A DNA stretch of 64,000 nt from Terrimonas rubra (GTDB lineage: Bacteria > Bacteroidota > Bacteroidia > Chitinophagales > Chitinophagaceae). Shown here one piece after another: positions 42,942-50,575 of this stretch. The DNA lies in assembly GCF_042686025.1 (NCBI RefSeq), contig NZ_JBHUOZ010000003.1:1550001-1614000 (forward strand). Direction: 5' to 3'. The position numbers were made by a program, and so were the translations under genes. The notes beneath the pieces were generated by a model. The model was not told the DNA's origin. It saw only the letters and a list, made by a program, of their open reading frames with translations, and did no database searches. Numbering within the stretch: position 1 is the stretch's first letter; each line of letters begins with the position of its first letter.

Positions 42942-44036
42942 ATGTCTTCATTGATCAAGGATGTTTATTCCACCCATTTTTTTGCACAGTTAAACAGCAT
43001 TTTAAAAGATGTTGTGCCCGGCTTTAACAGTAAAACTTTTATGAAAACAGTTTACGGCCAGGATTTTGAAAACAAAGAATGGAAAGAAAGAATGCAGGCC
43101 ATTACCTTTTCGCTGAACACGGTACTGGATGCGGATTATACCAAAGCGAACAAACAACTGATACAAATAGTAGACGCCTTTAAACAACAGGGCGGAGGAG
43201 GCATTGCGCATATTTTTTTACCCGATTATATTGCCCAATACGGCATCAACCATTTTAAAGATGCGGTGAAAGCACTGGAACATACCACGCAATTCATCAG
43301 TTGCGAATTTGCCGTGCGCCCCTTCCTGCTACAATACCCCGATGCCATGTTACAGCAGATGATAAAATGGTCAGCCCATAAAAGCCACGCCGTACGCCGT
43401 TTAGCCAGTGAAGGAGCCCGGCCGCGTTTACCCTGGGCCATGGCTTTGCCGGCTTATAAAAAAGATCCGCAACCTTTATTGCCGCTGCTGGAGAACCTGA
43501 TCACTGATACCCATGAATGGGTAAGATTAAGCGTGGCCAATCATTTAAATGATATATCCAAGGATCATCCTGGTGTCTTTTTACAGATAGCCGCAAAATG
43601 GAAAGGAAAGACCAAAGAGATCGACGCCATCATTAAACACGCTTCCCGCACTTTACTGAAAGCAGGTAACCCGGAGATATTACAGTTGTTTAATTTAGAT
43701 GATGCAGGACTGGCACTCAGTAAGTTTAAAGTAGTTACACCAGAAATAAAAGTGGGGGAGTACCTGACATTCGAATTCACCGTTACCAATACCAATGCCG
43801 CTGCCAAACACCTGCGACTGGAATATGCCATTTATTACCAGAAATCAAAAGGCCATCTCACCAAAAAAGTATACAAAATAAGTGAGCGATCATTACAGCC
43901 GGGAGAGAAACTCAGCATTATCCGCAGGCAATCTTTTAAACCCATTACCACCAGGGTATTTCATAAAGGGTTACATAAAGTAGCGGTGATTGTGAACGGG
44001 AAGGAATCAGGGGCGAAGGCGTTTCAACTTTTATAA
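42942..44036 (+). CDS. DNA alkylation repair protein-like (AlkD, HEAT-repeat)
   Basis: From the ATG at 42942 the protein is 364 residues. It is all-helical with HEAT-like repeats (FNSKTFMKTVYGQDFENKEWKERMQAITFSL, SAHKSHAVRRLASEGARPRLPWAMALP, TDTHEWVRLSVANHLNDISKDHPG) as in AlkC/AlkD-type DNA glycosylases that remove N3/N7-alkylated purines. A beta-rich C-terminal extension (about residues 255-364; VGEYLTFEFTVTNTNAAAKHLRLEYAIYYQK) looks like an added immunoglobulin-like domain, as in AlkC-type members. Catalytic residues cannot be assigned with certainty. Confidence 0.82.
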   Translation: MSSLIKDVYSTHFFAQLNSILKDVVPGFNSKTFMKTVYGQDFENKEWKERMQAITFSLNTVLDADYTKANKQLIQIVDAFKQQGGGGIAHIFLPDYIAQYGINHFKDAVKALEHTTQFISCEFAVRPFLLQYPDAMLQQMIKWSAHKSHAVRRLASEGARPRLPWAMALPAYKKDPQPLLPLLENLITDTHEWVRLSVANHLNDISKDHPGVFLQIAAKWKGKTKEIDAIIKHASRTLLKAGNPEILQLFNLDDAGLALSKFKVVTPEIKVGEYLTFEFTVTNTNAAAKHLRLEYAIYYQKSKGHLTKKVYKISERSLQPGEKLSIIRRQSFKPITTRVFHKGLHKVAVIVNGKESGAKAFQLL

Positions 44037-44043
44037 TTGAAAA

Positions 44044-44150
44044 TTGACAATGGACAAGTGACAATTTGCAATGAGCAATAAACAATTGAGGAGTTTCTAA
44101 TCCATCATTTATCATTCATAACTCATAATTCCTAATTCATCATTCATAAT
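44044..44150 (+). repeat. Left inverted repeat (families B and C) before the rhodanese-ABC segment
   Basis: The first part, 44044-44098, contains TTGACAATGGACAAGTGACA and GCAATGAGCAATAAACAA, which recur in reverse complement at 46921-46973 with only a few mismatches over about 54 bases. The second part, 44099-44150, is built from words like ATCATTCATAACTCATAATT, also matched loosely in reverse at 46862-46920. The repeat begins seven bases after the AlkD-like stop and runs to the rhodanese stop codon. Confidence 0.75.
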
Positions 44151-44456
44151 TTAGCGCCTGATCTTCTGCAACAACTTCTCCCAATGTCCGCCATTATATA
44201 CCTGTTTCACACCATTGTTCTTCAGGTAACGGACGGCTTTGTTAATACGACTGCTGTCGGTACCACAAATAATGACCGGTTTATTATAGTGTTTGATACG
44301 CTCTAAACTCACAGGTAAACGCTCCTGCGAAATATTGAAGGAACCGGGAATGCGGCCATTATCGTATTCATGCACCGAACGTACATCAATAATGACCGCT
44401 CCCTCAGCATATAACTTCTTAAAATCAGGTCCTGTAAAAAATGACAGCAACGACAT
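44151..44456 (-). CDS. Single-domain rhodanese-like protein
   Basis: The 101-residue protein has one rhodanese domain: AVIIDVRSVHEYDNGRIPGSFNIS and the active-site loop VIICGTDSSRINKAVRYLKNNGV with the catalytic cysteine in CGTDSSR. Such domains carry sulfur as a persulfide. It starts one base after the stop codon of the ABC exporter gene (TAATATG arrangement), implying coupled translation. Sulfur trafficking linked to the exporter is only an inference. Confidence 0.88.
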   Translation of the reverse strand: MSLLSFFTGPDFKKLYAEGAVIIDVRSVHEYDNGRIPGSFNISQERLPVSLERIKHYNKPVIICGTDSSRINKAVRYLKNNGVKQVYNGGHWEKLLQKIRR

Positions 44457-44457
44457 A

Positions 44458-46257
44458 TTAACTCACGGTTTCCTGTACGGGCTCACCGGTGGCTTTAAAA
44501 TCTTTCCGTTCACCGATCTGCTGACGCCACATAGCGTAGTACAGTCCTTTTTCATTAATTAATTCCTGGTGACTGCCCGTTTCCACCACATCACCTTTTT
44601 CCAGTACATATATCCTGTCCGCATGCATAATGGTGCTTAAACGGTGGGCAATTAAAATAGTGATCTGTTCTCCGTCCCTGGAAATATCGCGGATGGTCTC
44701 GGTTATCTCCTCCTCGGTCAGTGAGTCCAGCGCTGAAGTAGCTTCATCAAATATCAGCAGCTTGGGCTTGCGGATCAATGCACGGGCAATACTGATACGC
44801 TGTTTTTCACCACCAGAAAGTTTCAGGCCGCTTTCGCCGATGGCTGTATCCAGTCCTTTTTCAGCCCTGGCCAGCAGGTTCTGACAGGCTGCTTTATTCA
44901 ACGCATCGTGCAGGTCGGCTTCGGTGGCTTCGGGGTTCACGAACAACAGGTTCTCACGGATAGTGCCCGAGAATAACTGTGTATCCTGCGTAACAAAACC
45001 AATTTGCCGGCGCAGGTCATCAAAGCTGATCTCCTCTTCATCCAGGTTATTATACAATACAGAACCGGTATTGGGGCGGTATAAGCCCACCAGCAATTTC
45101 ATTAGGGTTGATTTGCCCGAGCCGGATGGCCCGACAAAAGCAATAGTTTCACCTGTTTTTACATTAAAGCTGATATTGTTGATGGCACTGTTCTGTGCAC
45201 TGCGGTGTTTAAAGCCTACGTTCTCAAAATGCAGGGTTTTAATATCGCCTAAAGGAGCAGGGTTCTTCGCCTGTGGCTCAGGCTGTTTCTGCATCAGGTT
45301 ATCAAAATTATTCAGCGATGCTTCGGCTTCACGGTAGGATAAAATGATATTGCTCACTTCCTGCAGCGGGCCGAAAATAAAGAAGGAGAAGAACTGCATG
45401 GTAACCAGCTCACCGGGATTCAGCTCTTTATTATACACCACCCATAATAACATGAACAATATTACCTGGCGCAGTGTATTAACAAACGTACCCTGTATAA
45501 AGGAGATACTTCTTACCCTTTTTACCTTGGTCAGTTCCAGGCCCAGTATCTTGTAAGTGTTCTTATTTAAACGCTCTACTTCCTGCTGGGTTAAGCCAAG
45601 GCTTTTCACCAACTCAATATTACGCAGCGATTCGGTAGTGGCACCGGCCAGGGCCGTGGTTTGCGACACAATATTTTTTTGTACCGATTTAATTTTTTTA
45701 CTGAGGATATTGGTTAACACGATCAGTAAAAAGATACCGCCGAAATAAATAAGCGGCAGGCTCCAGTGCAGGCTGGCTGCATAGATGGCCACGAAAATTA
45801 TCCCGATGATCACCGGGAAAAGCAGGTTAATAAAAGCGGTAATGAATTTTTCCGTATCAATCCTTACTTTCTGTAATATGCCTAGGGTTTCACCGCTGCG
45901 CTGGTCCTCAAATTCATGATAGGGCAGACGCATGGCATGTTGCAGGCCGTCGGTAAATACCCTTGCCCCAAATTTCTGGGTGATCAGGTTTAAGAAATAA
46001 TCCTGGAAAGCTTTGGCTATACGGCTTACCATGGCTACACCGATAGAGCCAGCCAGTATCCATAATACGGGCGTAGCAAAGCTCCACCAGAAAGGCTGGT
46101 ATTTTTCGTTATGCTGCCAGTAATCGCCTGCCAGGTTGATCAGTTTACCAAAGAAGATCGGGTCGATCAATGAAAAACCAATATTGATAGCCGCCAAAGT
46201 AAGGGTAAGTACGACTAACCACTTAAATGGCTTGAGATAGTTGTAAAGTATTTTCAT
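44458..46257 (-). CDS. ABC exporter, fused permease and ATPase
   Basis: The 599-residue half-transporter has six membrane helices in the first 320 residues and a nucleotide-binding domain after about 355. Walker A FVGPSGSGKSTLMKLL, signature KLSGGEKQRISIARAL, Walker B KLLIFDEATSALDSLTEEE, and H-loop ILIAHRLSTI are all intact. It should work as a homodimer exporting lipid, peptide or drug substrates. The start at 46257 (MKILYNYLKPFKWLVVL) is chosen over an in-frame ATG eight codons earlier because it fits the usual N-terminus. It forms an operon with the rhodanese gene. Confidence 0.92.
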   Translation of the reverse strand: MKILYNYLKPFKWLVVLTLTLAAINIGFSLIDPIFFGKLINLAGDYWQHNEKYQPFWWSFATPVLWILAGSIGVAMVSRIAKAFQDYFLNLITQKFGARVFTDGLQHAMRLPYHEFEDQRSGETLGILQKVRIDTEKFITAFINLLFPVIIGIIFVAIYAASLHWSLPLIYFGGIFLLIVLTNILSKKIKSVQKNIVSQTTALAGATTESLRNIELVKSLGLTQQEVERLNKNTYKILGLELTKVKRVRSISFIQGTFVNTLRQVILFMLLWVVYNKELNPGELVTMQFFSFFIFGPLQEVSNIILSYREAEASLNNFDNLMQKQPEPQAKNPAPLGDIKTLHFENVGFKHRSAQNSAINNISFNVKTGETIAFVGPSGSGKSTLMKLLVGLYRPNTGSVLYNNLDEEEISFDDLRRQIGFVTQDTQLFSGTIRENLLFVNPEATEADLHDALNKAACQNLLARAEKGLDTAIGESGLKLSGGEKQRISIARALIRKPKLLIFDEATSALDSLTEEEITETIRDISRDGEQITILIAHRLSTIMHADRIYVLEKGDVVETGSHQELINEKGLYYAMWRQQIGERKDFKATGEPVQETVS

Positions 46258-46318
46258 AAAATGTGTTACTGTTGCCAGCAAATAGCATACAAGTTCGTAA
46301 AAAATGACAAGATTGCAG

Positions 46319-46858
46319 TTAGCCCGGGAAACTCCGTTGTTTTTTTAACCGCAGCGCCTGGTTAATATGACGACCCTGGTGCTGAACCAGCAGTTGAATA
46401 GCGTGACGCAAACTAAATGTAATGAAGGATGAAGCCGGCGAGGTTATTTTAACCGCATCCAGGTTCACAGGCTGACAATTAGCGATATAATCCATTAAAC
46501 TGTCCAGGTGTTTATCATACCGTTCGTAAATACCGGCATCAATGGGTGTTGACTGGGGTAAGAATAAGGCGGGTGATCTGAACTTTTTCCTCGGCTGTTC
46601 CTGCATTCCGGTAACTAACATCTTACCGATAAAAAAGTTTAAAGGATTCCATTTTTCCCATCTTGTCATCTGGTGCTCACCGGCCGTAATTTTTTTAAAC
46701 AGGGGAAAGTATAAAACATCCGATACTACCAGGTGATCCAGGCACTGGGCAATACTCCATTGCTCCGGCCTGACTTTCCAGTTCAGTTGTTCCGGTGTAA
46801 GCGCAGCAAATGCTTCAGCAGCAGTAGTTTTATGCTGCGTGAGCTTTTCCAGGTGGGG
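46319..46858 (-). pseudogene. DinB-family gene with its 5' end replaced by a repeat
   Basis: The reading frame runs from about 46858 and reads HLEKLTQHKTTAAEAFAALT, then LNWKVRPEQWSIAQCLDHLV, then the part starting with ATG at 46669 (MTRWEKWNPLNFFIGKML), to HAIQLLVQHQGRHINQALRL. The three histidines of the DinB metal site (DH, HQGRH) are present. The frame continues upstream only into the inverted repeat, where it closes at a TAA (46889-46891) without any ATG, GTG or TTG. So the natural start seems to have been lost to the repeat. A shortened protein from the internal ATG would lack the first helix and first histidine. Confidence 0.7.
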
Positions 46859-46861
46859 TAA

Positions 46862-46980
46862 TATGAATGATGAGTTATGAATGATGAATTATGATTTAGG
46901 ATTTAGGATTTATGAATTAGAGAATCCTTAGTTGTTTATTGCTCATTGCCAATTGTCACTTGTCCATTGTCAACTGTCAA
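46862..46980 (-). repeat. Right inverted repeat (families C and B) before ccmB's end
   Basis: Reverse complement of 46921-46980 reads TTGACAGTTGACAATGGACA, AGTGACAATTGGCAATGAGC, AATAAACAACTAAGGATTCT, matching the left repeat at 44044-44098. The 46862-46920 part consists of ATGAATGATGAATTATG-like words. It abuts the ccmB stop codon on one side and truncates the DinB gene on the other. Confidence 0.75.
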
Positions 46981-46985
46981 TTGCC

Positions 46986-47642
46986 TCAATCTTTCCACAA
47001 AAAAGGAAAAAGAATAACCGACAAAATCACCACCATCACATCCAGTGCTATCATCAATAACACATCAGTGGTTTGTATGGCCAGTTTTTCCGAAAAGGCG
47101 GCGTTGGACAGTTTCATCAATACCATCAGTTGCGGGATAATGAGGGGAAAACCCAGTACCGCCATGATGGCCGCATTCTGGTGCGCTTTTGCCGCAATGG
47201 CCGATAAAAAGGTAAATACCAGGCTCAGGCTAATGCCCCCTAATACCACCAGGCCTACAAAAGCCGGGGCTTTTACCATAGGATTGCCCAAAAACAGGGT
47301 AAATAACAGCAAACTCAGCAGGCTCATCACCAGCATCAGCAACAGGTTAAATAACAATTTGGCCAGTACAAAACTAATAGGCGAGGCAATGGTGAAAAAA
47401 TACAACATGCGGCCCCGGTTCTCGGTCAAAAAACTTTTGGCTACGGTGTTGATACAGATGAATAATTGTATCACCCAGAAAAGGCCGTTCCATACAGCGG
47501 GGTCAGGCGCTTCCATAGACATGAAAAGCACAAAAATAGTAGCGCCCATGTACAATAAAATGCCGTAAAAGCTGTACTGCTGGCGTATTTCCAGCAGGAG
47601 ATCTTTTTTAAAAAGCGTTATAATATTCTGTAGTGTGTTAAT
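46986..47642 (-). CDS. ccmB: CcmB-like heme exporter membrane protein (probable ATT start)
   Basis: The protein is a six-helix membrane subunit resembling CcmB, which with CcmA, C and D loads heme for cytochrome c maturation. Typical regions are KKDLLLEIRQQYSFYGILLY at the N-terminus, MSMEAPDPAVWNGLFWVIQLFICINTVAKSF, and PLIIPQLMVLMKLS. The first ATG (47555) lies inside the first membrane helix, so the true start must be upstream. The frame contains no ATG, GTG or TTG between the tdk stop region and the conserved N-terminus; ATT at 47642 (reading INTLQNIITLFKKD) gives a normal length of about 218 residues. CcmA is not adjacent. Confidence 0.8.
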   Translation of the reverse strand: MNTLQNIITLFKKDLLLEIRQQYSFYGILLYMGATIFVLFMSMEAPDPAVWNGLFWVIQLFICINTVAKSFLTENRGRMLYFFTIASPISFVLAKLLFNLLLMLVMSLLSLLLFTLFLGNPMVKAPAFVGLVVLGGISLSLVFTFLSAIAAKAHQNAAIMAVLGFPLIIPQLMVLMKLSNAAFSEKLAIQTTDVLLMIALDVMVVILSVILFPFLWKD

Positions 47643-47674
47643 GACGGTAATTTTAATGGTGCGAAAGTAAGGGC

Positions 47675-48244
47675 TTATTTGTTATCGTGGTAACAGGTAC
47701 GGCAGCGCGGCTCATACACATCGGTAGCGCCCAGCATTACCTGTTCCTCGTTGGGGATTTTGCGGTAAGAATAATTGGCAATATGCCCGCATTTTACACA
47801 AATGGCGTGCAGCTTGGTAATATAATCGGCCTTGGCCAGTAAAAAAGGCATTTGTCCAAAGGGTTTACCGGTATAATCCATATCCAGCCCGGCCACAATT
47901 ACCCGCATACCCCGGTAAGCCAGTTCATCACAAACGTTGGCCAGCTCGGGGTCAAAAAACTGGGCTTCATCAATACCAATTACATCGGCATCCTGGGCCA
48001 GTAATAAAATCTTTTGTGAATTGTCGATAGGCGTGGAGATGATGGCATTGGTATCGTGCGACACAATATTGGTTTCATCGTAACGGATATCAACTGCGGG
48101 TTTAAATATCTCCACTTTCAGGTTAGCAATTTTTACCCTTTTTAAACGACGGATCAGCTCCTCGGTTTTACCACTGAACATGGAACCGCAGATCACTTCT
48201 ATCCATCCTCTTCTTTCACCTCGTATATTAGGTTCAATAAACAT
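47675..48244 (-). CDS. tdk: Thymidine kinase
   Basis: The 189-residue enzyme phosphorylates thymidine with ATP. Motifs: P-loop VICGSMFSGKTEELIRRL, Walker-B-like VIGIDEAQFFDPEL, lasso region AGLDMDYTGKPFGQMPFLLAKAD, and a structural zinc site with CVKCG and CRTCY. Complete type II thymidine kinase. Confidence 0.96.
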   Translation of the reverse strand: MFIEPNIRGERRGWIEVICGSMFSGKTEELIRRLKRVKIANLKVEIFKPAVDIRYDETNIVSHDTNAIISTPIDNSQKILLLAQDADVIGIDEAQFFDPELANVCDELAYRGMRVIVAGLDMDYTGKPFGQMPFLLAKADYITKLHAICVKCGHIANYSYRKIPNEEQVMLGATDVYEPRCRTCYHDNK

Positions 48245-48336
48245 ACCGACAGTTAATTTTCTTTTTGCACAAACCGTTTTTTGGCAAACAGTTTGTAATT
48301 TTATGGACTCCTTTCAATTTGCCAAAAGTAATAATA

Positions 48337-49116
48337 ATGAACCGAATAGATGCGCTAATACATAAATTGAAAAACCTTCGTGAACAAAATGCCGACCCGG
48401 CACAGTTGCTGACCACGGTAAAAGAACTACAGCAGGAACTGACGCAGCATGTACAATCTTCACGAAGCCTGGGAACTACAAAAGTAGCGGTGCTGATGCC
48501 CGCCATAGCAGTGCCGGTAAAAGGATACGAGGAAATGGCAGCTACGCCGGTAACCACTTCACCCACACCGCAAACACCTGCAGCAGAGCCCGTGGTTTAT
48601 ATGGAACCACCCACTGAAGAAAAAGTAATTTATACCCTGGAGGCGGATGAAAATACTCCTGAGGAACAGGAGGAAGAACAGGCAATAATTGCACCACCCA
48701 CACCACAACCACCACCGCCTGTTACCGAATTTATACCGGCTAATACCTACGACCAGGTGATGGATATACCTACACTTTCACAGCATTTGCAGGAAAAACC
48801 GGCCAGTACAGAACCTGTTTCCCTTAACGATATGTTAAAAAAGCATGATGAGGAATTAGGCAGTAAGCTCACCGATACCCCCATTAAAGACCTGCGGAAA
48901 GGGGTGGGCATCAACGACCGCTTTGCTTTTATTAACGAACTATTCCGTGGCGATGAAGCCATGTACGAAAGAAGCATCAAGACGATCAACGCTTTTAATA
49001 TTTACCCCGAAGCGGAATACTGGATCAGCCGAGAGCTGAAACTGAAACTGGGCTGGCAGACGGATAGCCCGTTGGTAGCGCATTTTGATCAGTTGGTCAA
49101 AAGACGGTTTTCCTGA
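48337..49116 (+). CDS. Conserved protein with proline-rich middle, unknown function
   Basis: The ATG at 48337 gives 259 residues. An N-terminal coiled-coil (MNRIDALIHKLKNLREQNAD and on to about residue 45) is followed by a long acidic, proline-rich, probably disordered section (about 60-165; PTPQTPAAEP, PPTPQPPPPV), and a compact C-terminal domain with LRKGVGINDRFAFINELFRGDEAMYERSIKTINAFNIYPEAEYWISREL. That C-terminal motif recurs in Bacteroidota hypothetical proteins; I do not know a function. Its end overlaps the convergent waaA gene by 28 bases. Confidence 0.82.
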   Translation: MNRIDALIHKLKNLREQNADPAQLLTTVKELQQELTQHVQSSRSLGTTKVAVLMPAIAVPVKGYEEMAATPVTTSPTPQTPAAEPVVYMEPPTEEKVIYTLEADENTPEEQEEEQAIIAPPTPQPPPPVTEFIPANTYDQVMDIPTLSQHLQEKPASTEPVSLNDMLKKHDEELGSKLTDTPIKDLRKGVGINDRFAFINELFRGDEAMYERSIKTINAFNIYPEAEYWISRELKLKLGWQTDSPLVAHFDQLVKRRFS

Positions 49117-50348
49117 ATATAATCCACAATTTTATCGGTGGCACCCTGGTGCACAATCACAAACTCACCGGCAGCCGTGGCAGCAGCCTGGTAGGCTACT
49201 TTATTTTGCATAAGCTTATTTAATATGGTACGCAGCTCACCCGCATTTTTAAAAGAGAAAGCGCCGCCTGCTTTTACCAGTCCCTTGGCCTCGGCATAAC
49301 GCTGGTAGCGGGGACCAAATACCACCGGCTTGGCATATACGGCCGCTTCCAGGCAATTATGAATGCCGGTAGGATTATAACCACCGCCGATATAACTGAT
49401 ATGGGCATAATGGTAAAGGCTGGATAACATGCCTATATTATCAATGATCAGCACTTCACCCTGCATACTACCGGGCAATTGCGAGAACCGTATGGTTTGT
49501 CCCTCAAATTGTTTTTCTATCTGCCCCAGGTGCGATTCATTTATTTCATGCGGGGCAATCACCAGTTTTAGATGATGTTGCTGTAAAAGCGGTAATAACT
49601 CTGCCAATACCCGCTCATCATCGGCCCAGGTGCTGCCAGCCACCAGCAGGCGGCTTTCGCCCGCCCATTGGGTAAGCACATCAATGCGTTTATACTGGGA
49701 GGCAATCTTTATTACCCGGTCAAACCGGGTATCACCAGCTACGGTAAAGGGAACCGGTAATTGTAATTTATCAGCCAGTTTTTTTGATAACAGGTCCTGC
49801 ACAAATACATGGGCAAACTTTGACAGGGTTTTGCGTTGTACTTCACCATACCATTTAAAATACGCATGTTGTTTTAAGAAAATAGCCGATATCAGTATCA
49901 GGGGTATCTGCCGGTCGTGCATTACTTTGGTATAATAATACCAGAGTTCGTATTTAATAAACACGGCCAGTTTAGGTTTTACAATGCTGATAAATCGCTG
50001 GGCATTGATCATGCCATCCATAGGCAGGTAAAAAATATAATCGGCACCGGTATAGTTTTTCCTTACTTCATAACCCGAGGGCGAAAAAAAAGTCACCAGT
50101 ATCTTATGATCCGGGTATTTCTCTCTCAGGCTTTCCATTACCGGCCGGCCTTGTTCAAACTCACCCAGCGAAGCGCAGTGAAACCAGATAACAGGGGCTT
50201 TCTCCTGTTCAAAAGCATCTTTTAATTTGGAAAAAATAAACAATCGTCCCCTTACCCACAATGCGGCCTTTTTATTGAACAGGGCCCAGATCCTGGATCC
50301 CAGTTGAAAGAAGAATAAAAAAAGATTATAAAAAAAAAGTGCCAGCAT
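49089..50348 (-). CDS. waaA: 3-deoxy-D-manno-octulosonic acid (Kdo) transferase
   Basis: The 419-residue glycosyltransferase adds Kdo to lipid A on the cytoplasmic face of the inner membrane. An N-terminal membrane anchor (LALFFYNLFLFFFQLGSRIWALF) is followed by the GT-B N-domain (IWFHCASLGEFEQGRPVMESLREKYPDHKILVTFFSPSGYEVRKNY) and the C-domain with VAGSTWADDERVL, LVIAPHEINESHLGQIEKQF, and HISYIGGGYNPTGIHNCLEAAVYAKPVVFGP. All are typical of WaaA/KdtA. Confidence 0.95.
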   Translation of the reverse strand: MLALFFYNLFLFFFQLGSRIWALFNKKAALWVRGRLFIFSKLKDAFEQEKAPVIWFHCASLGEFEQGRPVMESLREKYPDHKILVTFFSPSGYEVRKNYTGADYIFYLPMDGMINAQRFISIVKPKLAVFIKYELWYYYTKVMHDRQIPLILISAIFLKQHAYFKWYGEVQRKTLSKFAHVFVQDLLSKKLADKLQLPVPFTVAGDTRFDRVIKIASQYKRIDVLTQWAGESRLLVAGSTWADDERVLAELLPLLQQHHLKLVIAPHEINESHLGQIEKQFEGQTIRFSQLPGSMQGEVLIIDNIGMLSSLYHYAHISYIGGGYNPTGIHNCLEAAVYAKPVVFGPRYQRYAEAKGLVKAGGAFSFKNAGELRTILNKLMQNKVAYQAAATAAGEFVIVHQGATDKIVDYIQENRLLTN

Positions 50349-50491
50349 AACAAATCGTGGTAAAACTACAAAAATAAGCGCTAATGAGCATTTGCCGGCT
50401 ATTGTAATAAACTAATAGCTCCGTTCAACATTTTGTACATACTGAAGCAAAAAATTATGTTACCAGCTATAGGTTCATTCCTCATCGTTCC

Positions 50492-50519
50492 TTGCGTCGC
50501 ACACTTCAGCTGCACCAAT
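50492..50519 (+). repeat. Family E intergenic repeat copy
   Basis: TTGCGTCGCACACTTCAGCT followed by GCACCAAT. It shares 16 bases with the 38681 copy and its downstream half with the 16871 copy. The rest of 50349-50575 shows nothing else of note except the small dyad GGTGG-CATATA-CCACC. Confidence 0.6.
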
Positions 50520-50575
50520 ACTATTGAACAGGTGGCATATACCACCGGAAGACAATTCATGTAACCCTGAACCAG

